Positions 44,475 to 53,527 of a stretch of 64,000 nucleotides of DNA are shown piece after piece. The stretch spans positions 86,906-150,905 of the forward strand of contig NZ_PUQD01000004.1 of the NCBI RefSeq assembly GCF_003331055.1. Reading direction: 5' to 3'. Within the stretch, counting starts at the first letter, position 1, and each line of letters opens with the position of its first letter. The notes under the pieces are model-generated. The model was not told the origin of the DNA, searched no databases, and worked only from the letters and a program-made list of their open reading frames with translations. The translations under genes were made by a program, and so were the position numbers. This stretch comes from Pseudomonas sp. AFG_SD02_1510_Pfu_092. Its GTDB lineage: Bacteria > Pseudomonadota > Gammaproteobacteria > Pseudomonadales > Pseudomonadaceae.

Positions 44475-44590
44475 TAGCGACACACTCGTAGCTATTTGAC
44501 ACTATTCTGCTGTCAGGCCCTTGTTCAGCGGCTGGCAACGTTGCCACCCTTGGCCTTCGGGATAACCTCGCACGCAGAAGGGGAATCGGC

Positions 44591-46531
44591 ATGGGCGCGA
44601 GCAAGCACGGTATGCTGGCCAACCTGGGCATGGCCCGCAAACTCGGCCTGGGCTTCGCCCTGGTGTTGCTGCTGACCCTGGCGGTGGCGGCCATCGGCAT
44701 TGCCGCGTTGCACAGTGTTGGCCAGCGCTTCGACAGCCTGCGCCAGCTGGCCCAGTTCAATACCGACCTGCTGCGCTTGCGACAGCACGAGCAGGCCTTT
44801 GCCCTGCGTTCCGACATGCAGCAGGCCGAGGCCTTGCGCAGTGGCCTGCAGGGCCTGAGCGAACGCGCCCGTGGCCTGCCGGCGCTGGCGGCGACGGAAG
44901 CCGACCTGACGGCCTATGGCCAGGCCTTCGAAGCCTTTGTCGAGGCGGTGCAGGCCAAGGAGCTGGCGCTGGACATGGCCAGCTGGTCGGTGTCCAGCGT
45001 GGCCAACAACCTCGATGTGCTGCAGGCCGGCCTGGCCGATGATGGCGTGTATACCCTCAAGCAGTCCCAGGGCCAGCAGGGCGGCGAATTCCTCGAACAG
45101 GCCGCGCAAGTGGCGCAGGTGTCGCGGCTGATGCTGCAGGCCATGGACGAAGCGCGGGTACGCCTGGAAAAGAGCCGCAAGGGCGAGGAGGGCGTCAGCC
45201 AGGAGCGCATCGCCCAGACCGTCGAGGCGGCCAGCCTGGTCGGCCAGCTGCAAAGCGCGGTCGGCGATGCCGGCTACCAGAGCGTGCTGGGTGAAGTGGC
45301 GGGGCACATTGCCAGCTTCTCGGAAAAACTCAACGAATACACCGACCAGCTGGCGCGCGAGCAGGGGCTGAAGGCGCAGTTGCAGGCCAGTGCCGAGCAG
45401 GTCACCGGGCGCGTCGATCAGGCTTACCTCGGGCAGCAGCAGGCGCTGCAGGGCGAACTGCAACGCAATGCCGTGGCCATCGGCCTGGCCACCGCCCTGG
45501 CGCTGCTGGTGGGCGTGCTGGCGGGTTGGCTGATCACCCGCGCCGTGGTCGGGCCGCTCAAGCATGTGATTGCCCGCGCCCAGCGCATTGCCGCTGGCGA
45601 ACTTGGCTTCGATGCCCAGGCGCCGCGCCGCGACGAAGTCGGCCAGCTGATGCAGGCCATGCAGCAGATGGCGGCGGGCCTGTCGGGCATCGTCAGTGGC
45701 CTGCAGCAGGGCATCGAGCAACTGGCCGGCAGTGCCCAGGCGCTGTCGGCGGTGACCGAGCAGACCAACCGCGAGGTCGGCAGCCAGAAGGAAGAGACCG
45801 AGCAGGTAGCCACGGCCATGCAGCAGATGACCGCCACCGTGCACGATGTGGCGCGCAACGCCGAAGAGGCGGCGCAGGCGGCCCAGGCTGCGGATGACAA
45901 AGTGGACTCCGGGCAGCAGGTGGTGCGCCAGAGCATGCAGCGTATCGAACAGTTGGCGGCCGCGGCGGAAACCGCCAGCGCTGGTATCGATAGCCTCAGT
46001 GCCGAAATTCACACCATTGGCGATGTGCTGGAAGTGATCAAGAGCGTGGCCGAGCAGACCAACCTGCTAGCGCTGAATGCCGCGATAGAGGCCGCCCGGG
46101 CCGGTGAACAGGGCCGTGGCTTCGCCGTGGTGGCCGACGAGGTGCGGGCGCTGGCGCGGCGTACCCGGCAATCTACCGAGCAGATCGAGACCCTGGTCGC
46201 CAGCCTGCGCGGCAATGCCCAGCAGTCGGTGGCGCAGATTCGTGGCAGCACCGAGCTGGTGCGCCTGGCGGTGGCCGATGCGCTGCAGACCGAAAGCGCG
46301 CTGGGCAGCATTGCCGCGGCGGTGTCATTGATCCAGCAGATGAACCAGCAGATTGCCGCGGCGGCCGAGCAGCAGAGCTCGGTGGCGGAAGAGATCAGCC
46401 GCAGTGTCACGCAGATACGCGGCAGCGCCGATCAGGCGGCACTGGCGATGCAGGACAATGCTCGCTCGAGTGTCGAACTGGCGCAGCTGGGGGTTGATCT
46501 GAAGGGGATGGTGGGGCATTTCAGGTTGTGA
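44591..46531 (+). CDS. Methyl-accepting chemotaxis protein with all-helical (HBM-like) sensor
   Basis: This 646-residue chemoreceptor has TM1 (about 17-40), a periplasmic region of about 250 residues that is all helical (about 40-290), and TM2 (about 292-316). HAMP (about 317-370) and a cytoplasmic signalling domain follow, with the hairpin tip [19 protein letters not shown] and [13 protein letters not shown]. The sensor length and helix-rich composition fit the helical bimodular (HBM) type known from P. putida McpS, which senses TCA-cycle acids. The ligand here is inference. The gene has its own space between the MocR gene and a REPIN. Confidence 0.92.
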   Translation: MGASKHGMLANLGMARKLGLGFALVLLLTLAVAAIGIAALHSVGQRFDSLRQLAQFNTDLLRLRQHEQAFALRSDMQQAEALRSGLQGLSERARGLPALAATEADLTAYGQAFEAFVEAVQAKELALDMASWSVSSVANNLDVLQAGLADDGVYTLKQSQGQQGGEFLEQAAQVAQVSRLMLQAMDEARVRLEKSRKGEEGVSQERIAQTVEAASLVGQLQSAVGDAGYQSVLGEVAGHIASFSEKLNEYTDQLAREQGLKAQLQASAEQVTGRVDQAYLGQQQALQGELQRNAVAIGLATALALLVGVLAGWLITRAVVGPLKHVIARAQRIAAGELGFDAQAPRRDEVGQLMQAMQQMAAGLSGIVSGLQQGIEQLAGSAQALSAVTEQTNREVGSQKEETEQVATAMQQMTATVHDVARNAEEAAQAAQAADDKVDSGQQVVRQSMQRIEQLAAAAETASAGIDSLSAEIHTIGDVLEVIKSVAEQTNLLALNAAIEAARAGEQGRGFAVVADEVRALARRTRQSTEQIETLVASLRGNAQQSVAQIRGSTELVRLAVADALQTESALGSIAAAVSLIQQMNQQIAAAAEQQSSVAEEISRSVTQIRGSADQAALAMQDNARSSVELAQLGVDLKGMVGHFRL

Positions 46532-46561
46532 TTCAGGCCAGGGCCTGGTGCTGCCTGTACC

Positions 46562-46654
46562 GGCCTCTTCGCGGGTGAACCCGCTCCCACAGGAATACCA
46601 CAGGACTGAATGTTATGTGATCCCTGTGGGAGCGGGTTCACCCGCGAAGAGGCC
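46562..46654. repeat. REP pair (REPIN) after the chemoreceptor gene
   Basis: CTCTTCGCGGGTGAACCCGC and its inverted copy ending GCGAAGAGGCC flank about 40 bases. It lies between convergent genes. Confidence 0.9.
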
Positions 46655-46674
46655 AGCACAGGCAACAACTACCT

Positions 46675-47865
46675 TCACACCTTGCGCGGGTTGAGGATCA
46701 TCAAGGTCACCACCCCCGCCACGATCCCCCAGAACGCCGAGCCGATCGAGAACAACGTCAGCCCCGAAGCCGTGACCATGAAGGTGATCAACGCCGCCTC
46801 ACGCTCACGCGCTTCGCTCATGGCCACGGTCAGCCCGTTCATGATCGAGCCGAACAACGCCAGCGCGGCAATCGACAGCACAAGTTCTTTCGGCAGCGCC
46901 GCGAACAACGCCGCCAGGGTCGCGCCGAACACCCCGGCAATGCCGTAGAAAACCCCGCACCACACCGCAGCGGTATAGCGCTTGGCCGGGTCTTCATGGG
47001 CATGCGGCCCGGTGCAGATCGCTGCGCTGATCGCCGCCAGGTTGACCCCGTGCGAGCCAAACGGCGCCAGCAGCAGCGAGGCGAAGCCGGTCGCCGAAAT
47101 CAGTGGCGAGGCGGGTACCTGGTAGCCGTCCGCGCGCAGCACGGCCACCCCCGGCATGTTCTGCGAGGTCATCGCCACCACGAACAGCGGCAGGCCGATG
47201 CTGATGGTCGCCGCCAGCGAGAAGCTTGGCGTGGTCCACACCGGCGTCGCCGCTTCCAGGCGGAAGCCGCTGAAATCCAGCAGGCCAAGGGCGCCGGACA
47301 ACAGCGTGCCGACCAGCAACGCGGCCAGCACGCAGTAACGCGGCGACAGGCGCTTGACCAGCAGGTAGCTGAAGAACATGCCCACTACCAGCAAGGTGCG
47401 GTGCTGCGCTGCGACGAAGATTTCGCTGCCGATCTTGAACAGGATGCCAGCCAGCAGCGCCGAAGCCAGTGACGCCGGGATGCGCTTGACCAGCCGTTCG
47501 AAGCTGCCGGTCAGGCCGCAGATCAGCACCAGCACGGCGCAGGTGATGTAGGCGCCGATCGCCTCGCCGTAGCTGACGCCGCCCAGGCTGGTGATCAGCA
47601 ACGCAGCGCCGGGGGTGGACCAGGCCACGGTGATGGGCGTGCGATAACGCAGCGACAGGCCAATGCTGCACACCGCCATGCCGATCGACAACGCCCAGAT
47701 CCAGGAGGAAATCTGCGCGCTGGTCAGGCCCGCCGCCTGGCCGGCCTGGAACATCAGCACCAGCGAGCTGGTATAGCCGGTGAGCATGGCGATGAAACCG
47801 GCGACCACCGCCGATGGCGAGCTGTCTGCCAGGGGCCGCAGGCGTGCGGATGTGGCGTCTGTCAT
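46675..47865 (-). CDS. benE: BenE-family benzoate/H+ symporter-like protein
   Basis: This 396-residue protein has about 12 helices. AVVAGFIAMLTGYTSSLVLM, AWSTPGAALL, GSFERLVKRIPASLASALLAG and the late GVNLAAISAAICTGPHAHEDP block are typical of BenE transporters. They move benzoate with protons across the inner membrane. AAGGAT lies 8 bases before the ATG at 47865. No benzoate catabolic genes are nearby, so the substrate is uncertain. Confidence 0.88.
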   Translation of the reverse strand: MTDATSARLRPLADSSPSAVVAGFIAMLTGYTSSLVLMFQAGQAAGLTSAQISSWIWALSIGMAVCSIGLSLRYRTPITVAWSTPGAALLITSLGGVSYGEAIGAYITCAVLVLICGLTGSFERLVKRIPASLASALLAGILFKIGSEIFVAAQHRTLLVVGMFFSYLLVKRLSPRYCVLAALLVGTLLSGALGLLDFSGFRLEAATPVWTTPSFSLAATISIGLPLFVVAMTSQNMPGVAVLRADGYQVPASPLISATGFASLLLAPFGSHGVNLAAISAAICTGPHAHEDPAKRYTAAVWCGVFYGIAGVFGATLAALFAALPKELVLSIAALALFGSIMNGLTVAMSEAREREAALITFMVTASGLTLFSIGSAFWGIVAGVVTLMILNPRKV

Positions 47866-48009
47866 GAACAAATCCTTGTAAAGGTGTAAGCAGTTTTTTC
47901 AGACTACAGCGCGCAAGATCGATCCTTGCCATACAGCGGCCATTGCTTTTAGCCGTACAGTCGCCAACTATTGGGCGCAAATGCAGAACTGCTTGGGAGT
48001 GGAAGGGCG

Positions 48010-48612
48010 ATGTACAAGGTCTATGGCGACTACCAGTCGGGTAACTGCTACAAGGTCAAACTGATGTTGAGCCTGCTTGGCCGGCCTTATGAATGGCTGC
48101 CGGTGGACATTCTCAAGGGTGAGACCGAAACGCCCGAGTTTCTGGCGAAGAACCCCAACGGCAAGGTACCGGTGCTGGAGCTGGAGGACGGCAGCTACCT
48201 GTGGGAATCCAATGCCATTCTCAACTTCCTGGCCGACGGCAGCGAGTTCCTGCCCACCGAGCCGCGCCTGCGTACCCAGGTGTTGCAGTGGCAGTTCTTC
48301 GAGCAGTACAGCCATGAGCCGTACATTGCCGTGGCGCGCTTCATCCAGTTCTATCTGGGGCTGCCCGATGAGCGTGTCGAGGAATACCGCAAGCTGCACA
48401 AGGGCGGCTACAAGGCGCTGAGAGTGATGGAGCGGCAGTTGCAGATGACCCCGTACCTGGTCGGCGAGCACTATTCGATTGCCGATGTGGCGTTGTATGC
48501 CTACACCCATGTGGCGCAGCAGGGCGGGTTCGACCTGGCCGATTACCCGGCGGTACGGGCCTGGCTGGAGCGGGTCAGCAGCCACCCGCGGCATGTGCCG
48601 ATGGTGGGGTGA
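48010..48612 (+). CDS. Glutathione S-transferase
   Basis: This 200-residue protein has an N-terminal thioredoxin-like domain (MYKVYGDYQSGNCYKVKLML). In it Ser/Asn-Cys near residues 10-12 stand at the glutathione-activating site, followed by NPNGKVPVLELEDG and WESNAIL (the ES pair binds the gamma-glutamyl group). The all-helical C-terminal domain contains YSIADVALYAYTH, the N-capping box. GGAAGGG precedes the ATG at 48010. It probably detoxifies electrophiles. Substrate not predictable. Confidence 0.9.
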   Translation: MYKVYGDYQSGNCYKVKLMLSLLGRPYEWLPVDILKGETETPEFLAKNPNGKVPVLELEDGSYLWESNAILNFLADGSEFLPTEPRLRTQVLQWQFFEQYSHEPYIAVARFIQFYLGLPDERVEEYRKLHKGGYKALRVMERQLQMTPYLVGEHYSIADVALYAYTHVAQQGGFDLADYPAVRAWLERVSSHPRHVPMVG

Positions 48613-48625
48613 TCTTTAGCCTGTG

Positions 48626-48719
48626 CCGGTCTCTTCGCGGGCATGCCCGCTCCCACAGGTATTCCACAATTTCAGCCTTGTGGTGATCCTGTGGGAGCGG
48701 GCGAGCCCGCGAAGAGGCC
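48626..48719. repeat. REP pair (REPIN) after GST gene
   Basis: CTCTTCGCGGGCATGCCCGC and the inverted copy ending CGAAGAGGCC are separated by about 40 bases, between convergent genes. Confidence 0.9.
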
Positions 48720-48741
48720 AGCACAGGCCGCCTACAACCCC

Positions 48742-49113
48742 TCAGGCCGAAGCAAACCGCTCATCCAGGTAGGCAATGATCGCCTTGGATTCATACATCC
48801 AGGTCACCTTGCCCGCTTCTTCAATGCGCAGGCACGGCACTTTCACCCGGCCGCCACCTTCCTGCAGGGCCTGGCGGTGCACCGGGTCGTTCTTGGCATC
48901 GCGCAGCGCCACCGGTACGTTCAGGCGGTGCAGGGTGCGGCGGGTCTTGACGCAGAACGGGCAGGCATGGAACTGGTACAGCGCCAGGCCCTTGGCCGCT
49001 TGCTCGACGCGGGCCTGGGCGGCGGCGTCGCGCTTGCGCTTGGCCGGGCGGCTGATCCAGTCGCCGAACACGATGAGCTGGCCGAGGCCAACCCGCAGGG
49101 CTTTGACGAACAT
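48742..49113 (-). CDS. Glutaredoxin-like / GST-N-terminal protein
   Basis: This 123-residue protein carries YQFHACPFCVKTRRTLHRLN, a CPFC redox motif of glutaredoxins at about residue 51. GGGRVKVPCLRIEE (cis-Pro loop) and MYESKAIIAYLDERF follow, the last resembling the GST glutathione-binding end. About 40 N-terminal residues with a hydrophobic stretch and basic cluster (SRPAKRKRD) precede the domain, so it may be membrane associated. CAGGAG lies 9 bases upstream of ATG 49113. It sits 58 bases after the folE stop on the same strand, with a terminator between. Confidence 0.85.
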   Translation of the reverse strand: MFVKALRVGLGQLIVFGDWISRPAKRKRDAAAQARVEQAAKGLALYQFHACPFCVKTRRTLHRLNVPVALRDAKNDPVHRQALQEGGGRVKVPCLRIEEAGKVTWMYESKAIIAYLDERFASA

Positions 49114-49130
49114 GGGCAACTCCTGAAATG

Positions 49131-49157
49131 CAAAAGCCGACCCGGCGGGGTCGGCTT
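49131..49157 (-). terminator. Rho-independent terminator of folE
   Basis: AAGCCGACCC and GGGTCGGCTT form a 10-bp stem. On the - strand it is followed by TTTTG. It lies just after the folE stop. Confidence 0.85.
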
Positions 49158-49171
49158 GGGTCAGCAGCCAG

Positions 49172-49717
49172 TCACTTGATCAGGCTGAGGAACTCGCTGC
49201 GGGTGGCGGCGTTCTCGCGGAACTCACCGAGCATCACCGAAGTGATCATGCTCGAGTTCTGCTTTTCGACGCCGCGCATCATCATGCACATGTGCTTGGC
49301 CTCGATCACCACGGCCACGCCGGCGGCACCGGTGACCTGCTGCACGGCCTCGGCGATCTGGCGGCTGAGGTTTTCCTGAATCTGCAGGCGGCGGGCGTAC
49401 ATGTCGACGATGCGCGCCACCTTCGACAGGCCCAGTACCTTGCCCTTGGGCAGGTAGGCCACGTGCGCCTTGCCGATGAACGGCAGCATGTGGTGTTCGC
49501 ACATCGAATACAGCTCGATGTCCCGGACCAGCACCATTTCGCTGTTGTCAGAGCTGAACAGCGCGTTGTTGGTGACTTCTTCCAGTGTTTGCTCATAACC
49601 GCGGCAAAGGTACTTCATCGCCTTTGCAGCCCGCTTGGGCGTGTCGAGCAGGCCCTCACGGGAGACGTCCTCGCCAATCTGGCTGAGGATCTCGGTGTAG
49701 TTCTGTTCCAGGGACAT
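49172..49717 (-). CDS. folE: GTP cyclohydrolase I
   Basis: This 181-residue protein has the type I signature [26 protein letters not shown]. It contains the zinc-binding Cys and His (C-E-H-H). [22 protein letters not shown] and the second ligand block [11 protein letters not shown], with the other Cys, are also present. It converts GTP to dihydroneopterin triphosphate for folate or pterin synthesis. ATG 49717 ([10 protein letters not shown]) is the family start. Pseudomonads often carry more than one folE; which isoform this is cannot be told here. Confidence 0.97.
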   Translation of the reverse strand: MSLEQNYTEILSQIGEDVSREGLLDTPKRAAKAMKYLCRGYEQTLEEVTNNALFSSDNSEMVLVRDIELYSMCEHHMLPFIGKAHVAYLPKGKVLGLSKVARIVDMYARRLQIQENLSRQIAEAVQQVTGAAGVAVVIEAKHMCMMMRGVEKQNSSMITSVMLGEFRENAATRSEFLSLIK

Positions 49718-49787
49718 GGATCTACCTGTGGGAAAAAATCGCAAAAACGAAGGTTACGGCGGTGCGGGCGGCGCTGCAAGCGCGGCG

Positions 49788-50348
49788 TTACTCGTCGCGG
49801 CCTTCGAGCATGGTTCGCTTGAGCATCACATACACTGCGCCGGTGCCACCGTGGCGGGCGCTGCATGAAGCAAAACCGAGCACCTGCGGGTGCTGGCGCA
49901 GCCAGGTGTTGACGTGGCTCTTGATCATCGGGCGCTTGCCGTCCAGGCGCGCGGCCTTGCCGTGGGTCACCCGCACGCAGCGCACTTCCAGGCGGGTGGC
50001 TTCGGCGATGAAGTCCCACAGGGTTTCGCGGGCCTTTTCCACGGTCATGCCGTGCAGGTCGAGGCTGCCCTCGAACGCGATCTGCCCCAGCTTCAGCTTG
50101 CGCAACTGGCCTTCCTGCACGCCATCGCGGCGCCACAGCAGCTCGTCTTCGGCGCCTACATCGATGACGAACTGGTCGGACATGCCGTCGATCACCAGCG
50201 CCTTGTCACTGCGCACGGTCGCCGCCTGGCGCAGGCCGGCCAGCTGCTGGCGGTCGGCCTTGGGCTTGCCGACTTCGGCGCGGTCGTGGCGGATCGGCTT
50301 GACGCCGCGCACTTCGGCCTTGAACAGGGAAAAATCGTCGTCTTGCAT
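49788..50348 (-). CDS. Smr-domain protein
   Basis: This 186-residue protein starts MQDDDFSLFKAEVRGVKPI. The Smr domain (about residues 90-175) has SLDLHGMTVEKARETLWDFI (the LDLHG motif), then VTHGKAARLDGKRPMIKSHV (TH/GKG-type loop) and SARHGGTGAVYVML. Small MutS-related proteins of this sort are nucleases or RNA-processing factors. The exact role of the YfcN/SmrA-type proteins is unsettled. It lies 70 bases upstream of folE on the same strand. ATG 50348 is preferred, as the longer frame runs into a REP. Confidence 0.9.
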   Translation of the reverse strand: MQDDDFSLFKAEVRGVKPIRHDRAEVGKPKADRQQLAGLRQAATVRSDKALVIDGMSDQFVIDVGAEDELLWRRDGVQEGQLRKLKLGQIAFEGSLDLHGMTVEKARETLWDFIAEATRLEVRCVRVTHGKAARLDGKRPMIKSHVNTWLRQHPQVLGFASCSARHGGTGAVYVMLKRTMLEGRDE

Positions 50349-50403
50349 GATGCCTCCACGTGGGCGGCGTAGTTTACGCGACTGCGCGGCCTTGTGCAGC
50401 CTG

Positions 50404-50441
50404 TGCCGGCCTCTTCGCGGGCACGCCCGCTCCCACAGGGA
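50404..50441. repeat. Single REP element
   Basis: CCGGCCTCTTCGCGGGCACG continues into CCCGCTCCCACAGGG. One copy lies between two - strand genes. Confidence 0.85.
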
Positions 50442-50461
50442 AATCAGCCGACACAACACCA

Positions 50462-50782
50462 TCAATCATGCTTCTTCATCAGGTGCGGCGACAGGTTCAG
50501 CTCGCGCCCGCGGCGCAGGCGAATGCGGCTGCGTCGCCAGAAGCGCACGCCCAGCCACAGCAGCAGCAAGCCGGCCAGGCTCAATACGCTGGACAACGGC
50601 TTGTTGGCATTGAGTTCCGCCAGGGCAGGGTAGTTGCCCAGCAGGCCGGCGACACCGGCCATGGCCAGCAGCACGCCCAACGTTGCCAGCAGGGCCGACA
50701 GGCCGGCCGCCAGGCGCGCACCCCAGTTACGCGGCTCGCGCGGGCGCAGGCGCTTGGCGTCGAAACTGCCTTTGAGCTTCAT
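50462..50782 (-). CDS. Small membrane protein of unknown function
   Basis: This 106-residue protein has a basic N-terminus (MKLKGSFDAKRLRPREPRNW). Two membrane helices follow (about 26-48 and 63-82) with a short loop between, then a very basic tail (FWRRSRIRLRRGREL). A positively charged tail suggests both ends are cytoplasmic. I do not recognise a family. It is followed by a REP and the smr gene on the same strand, and an isochorismatase-like gene stands upstream. Confidence 0.6.
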   Translation of the reverse strand: MKLKGSFDAKRLRPREPRNWGARLAAGLSALLATLGVLLAMAGVAGLLGNYPALAELNANKPLSSVLSLAGLLLLWLGVRFWRRSRIRLRRGRELNLSPHLMKKHD

Positions 50783-50854
50783 TCCGCTCTCCTCGGTGGA
50801 TATCCGGAATTCGACCGGGCGCCGCCCATCGGGTTCCGCCCGGCTGCCGGGCGG

Positions 50855-51445
50855 TCAGATCAGGCTGGCGGTGGGCGCCACGCAGGCGAAATTGTCGGCC
50901 ATCACGGCCATCTCACACTGGTGAATCTGCGCGGCCGGGATCACCCCATCCTTGAATGCCAGGTCGCGCGTTGCCGAAGCGTCTTCCACCAGCGTGCAGC
51001 GGTAACCATAGTCCTTGGCGCGGCGGACGGTGGTGCTGACGCTGGAATGGCTCATGAAACCGCAGACGATCAGGTCCAGGTGGCCCAGCTCCTGGAGGGT
51101 TTCGTGCAGCTTGGTGTTCTTGAATGCGTTGGGCATGCGCTTTTCGATGACGATTTCGCCTTCCAGCGGCTCCAGCCCGGGAATGAACTGGCCAGCCGGC
51201 CCCTGGGGGTCGAAGCGGCCACCGACAGTGCCCAGGTGACGAACATGGATGATCGGACGGCCGCTCTTGCGCGCAGCGTCGAGCAACCTGGCGATGTTGG
51301 CCACGGCCTCGTCCATGCCCGACAGCGCCAGGGGCCCGCTGAGGTACTCCTTTTGCGCATCGATGATGATCAGGCTGGCGTGGCTCAGCTTGGCCGGCGG
51401 GTAGTCGCGGCCAGTGAGGCGGAACATCGTGGTTGGAACGGACAT
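50855..51445 (-). CDS. Isochorismatase-like hydrolase with Ser at the nucleophile position
   Basis: This 196-residue alpha/beta protein has SLIIIDAQKEYLSG (catalytic Asp) and IVIEKRMPNAF (Lys). CGFMSHSSVSTTVRRAKDYG follows. In most cysteine hydrolases of this family the last block reads G-x-x-(T/S)-x-x-C-V; here Ser replaces that Cys. The true reaction could be isochorismatase-type, which uses no Cys nucleophile, or activity may be altered. AAGGAG precedes the ATG at 51445. It is divergent from prmB. Confidence 0.85.
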   Translation of the reverse strand: MSVPTTMFRLTGRDYPPAKLSHASLIIIDAQKEYLSGPLALSGMDEAVANIARLLDAARKSGRPIIHVRHLGTVGGRFDPQGPAGQFIPGLEPLEGEIVIEKRMPNAFKNTKLHETLQELGHLDLIVCGFMSHSSVSTTVRRAKDYGYRCTLVEDASATRDLAFKDGVIPAAQIHQCEMAVMADNFACVAPTASLI

Positions 51446-51624
51446 CAAGGGCTCCTTGGATAGGGCTTTTGTATACCTATTGTCCCCTGCCTTGGCGCCA
51501 ATGGGAATGGTTGACAACGCAAGTGGCATGATTACTGGCTTGTGGCTGCCATTGGGCCAGGCAAAGGAACAAATGTGCGGGTGGGGCTGTTAGACTTTTG
51601 TCCGGTCTGAATTAGGAGTACCCC

Positions 51625-52533
51625 GTGATCACATCCCGTCTGCGCACGCTGCGCGACTACATCCGCTGGGCGGTCAGCCGCTTCCACGAGCACGACCTGT
51701 TCTTCGGCCACGGTGCCGACAACGCCTGGGACGAGGCGCGCCTGCTGGTGCTGGGTGCGGTGCACCTGCCATGGGAGGTGGCCGACAGCTACCTGGACTG
51801 CATGCTCGAAGATGACGAACGGGTGCGCCTGCAGCACCTGCTCAAGCGCCGTATCGAAGAACGCGTGCCGGCGGCCTACCTGCTTGGCGAAGCCTGGTTC
51901 TGCGGCATGTCGTTCATCGTCGACCCGCGTGTGCTGGTGCCGCGTTCACCGATTGGCGAGCTGATCGAAAAGCGCTTCGAGCCGTGGCTGGCGAGCGAGC
52001 CGGCGCGCATTCTCGACCTGTGCACCGGCTCCGGCTGCATCGGCATCGTTGCCGCCGACGTGTTCCCCGAGGCCGAGGTGGTGCTGGCCGACCTGTCGTT
52101 CGAGGCCCTCGAAGTGGCCAACCAGAACATCGAACGCCACGGCCTGGATGGCCGCGTGTACACCGTGCAGGGCGACGGCTTCGGCGGTTTGCCGGGGCAG
52201 CGTTTCGATCTGATCCTGTCCAACCCGCCGTATGTCGATGCCGAAGACTTCGACGACATGCCGGCCGAGTACCACCACGAGCCGGAGCTGGGCCTGGCTT
52301 GCGGCAACGATGGTCTGGACCTGGTGCGGCGCATGCTGGCCGAGGCCGCCGACCACCTGACCGACAAGGGCTTGCTGATTGTCGAGGTGGGTAACAGCCA
52401 GGTGCATGTCGAGGCGCTGTACCCGGAGGTGGATTTTGCCTGGCTGGAGTTCGAGCGCGGCGGCCATGGCGTGTTCATGCTGACGGCCGAGCAGTGCCGC
52501 CAGCATCAGGAACTGTTCAAGGGCCGGGTCTGA
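51625..52533 (+). CDS. prmB: 50S ribosomal protein L3 glutamine methyltransferase
   Basis: This 302-residue protein has an N-terminal helical domain (about 1-95) and a SAM-binding domain with [32 protein letters not shown] contains the NPPY motif that binds the target glutamine amide. [13 protein letters not shown] and IVEVGNSQ are also present. It methylates Gln in ribosomal protein L3. The start is GTG with AGGAG 6 bases before. It lies upstream of aroC (as in many gamma-proteobacteria), although two - strand genes intervene. Confidence 0.95.
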   Translation: MITSRLRTLRDYIRWAVSRFHEHDLFFGHGADNAWDEARLLVLGAVHLPWEVADSYLDCMLEDDERVRLQHLLKRRIEERVPAAYLLGEAWFCGMSFIVDPRVLVPRSPIGELIEKRFEPWLASEPARILDLCTGSGCIGIVAADVFPEAEVVLADLSFEALEVANQNIERHGLDGRVYTVQGDGFGGLPGQRFDLILSNPPYVDAEDFDDMPAEYHHEPELGLACGNDGLDLVRRMLAEAADHLTDKGLLIVEVGNSQVHVEALYPEVDFAWLEFERGGHGVFMLTAEQCRQHQELFKGRV

Positions 52534-52539
52534 TTCCAG

Positions 52540-52632
52540 GGCCTCTTCGCGGGCACGCCCACTCCCACAGGGATATCACTGGACTTGAGGACAGTGGGGT
52601 AGCTGTGGGAGCGGGCGCGCCCGCGAAGCAGG
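52540..52632. repeat. REP pair (REPIN) after prmB
   Basis: GCCTCTTCGCGGGCACGCCC and an inverted copy ending GCCCGCGAAGCAGGC lie between convergent genes. One copy has CCCACTCCC instead of CCCGCTCCC. Confidence 0.88.
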
Positions 52633-52642
52633 CGACGCAGTC

Positions 52643-53425
52643 TCAGCGCGTGGCAATCCAGATCAGCAGCCCCGCCTGGAACACCGCAAACGCCACCAGG
52701 CAGGTGATGGTAAAGCGCAACCCGCTGTCTTCACGCTGGTACTTGGCCACCCGCTCGTCGCGCTCGCGCAGTTGCCCTTCCTTCTCCTGCAACTGCTGGT
52801 CAGCCTGCTGCAACAGGCTGGCGGCATCGAGGATCTCCACCCGCTGCACGCGCTCGCTGTTCCACGCGCCCTTGAGCTGGCCCACCGTCATTTCCACGGT
52901 GCGGCCTTTCAGGTGCTGGTTGTCTTCGTACTCCACCTCGATACCCACCCCGCGCAGGCAGTGATCGCGGCGCAGGCGTGAGTCTTCGTTGAGCGCATCC
53001 TTGCTCGGCAGCTTCCTGCCTTCGACCCGGTAGTGCGACCACTTGCGCTGCAGCCACTGCGCGGCCTGGGCCAGCAGGAAGCGGCCCAGGCCTCGGTTCA
53101 GCGGCTCCAGTTGCAGGCCATGCTCATTGCCGATGCGCACCAGGCGCTCGGTGTGGTCGACGCGAATGTCCAGGCGGTTCTGTTCCTTGTGCACCTTCTG
53201 CCCGGGCAGCTGGATTTCCATGCGCAACAGGCTGTGGTCCTTGTCGTGGCGTTCGGCATAGCCAAACTGCACGAAGCGCAGCGGCCGTGCGCCAGTGTTG
53301 CGGTCGGTGGGCAGAGGGGCCAGGCGCAGCAACTGGAAATGTTCGACGGCCAGCTCGGCCCAGGGCAGGGCGACGCTTTCCTCGGGCTCTTCGGCCGGTT
53401 CTACGGCGGCGGGGGCAGTTGTCAT
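52643..53425 (-). CDS. Tail-anchored hypothetical protein, weakly GNAT-like core
   Basis: I do not recognise this 260-residue protein. Residues about 28-185 form a mixed alpha/beta core in which NRGLGRFLLAQAAQWLQ recalls the acetyl-CoA loop helix of GNAT enzymes, and DHCLRGVGIEVEYED the C-terminal strand. That similarity is weak. Residues about 200-235 are a charged coiled coil, and the last ~20 residues (TCLVAFAVFQAGLLIWIATR) are one membrane helix. A cytoplasmic domain anchored by its tail is the best reading. Confidence 0.6.
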   Translation of the reverse strand: MTTAPAAVEPAEEPEESVALPWAELAVEHFQLLRLAPLPTDRNTGARPLRFVQFGYAERHDKDHSLLRMEIQLPGQKVHKEQNRLDIRVDHTERLVRIGNEHGLQLEPLNRGLGRFLLAQAAQWLQRKWSHYRVEGRKLPSKDALNEDSRLRRDHCLRGVGIEVEYEDNQHLKGRTVEMTVGQLKGAWNSERVQRVEILDAASLLQQADQQLQEKEGQLRERDERVAKYQREDSGLRFTITCLVAFAVFQAGLLIWIATR

Positions 53426-53527
53426 CAGGTTGGTCCTTGGATACGGGCATGCGGTATGGGGGGCGCAAGCGGCCCCGAATTTCCGCCAATACCGAAATTA
53501 TCGGCCGTCCCGGGCAAGACCTGAGGG

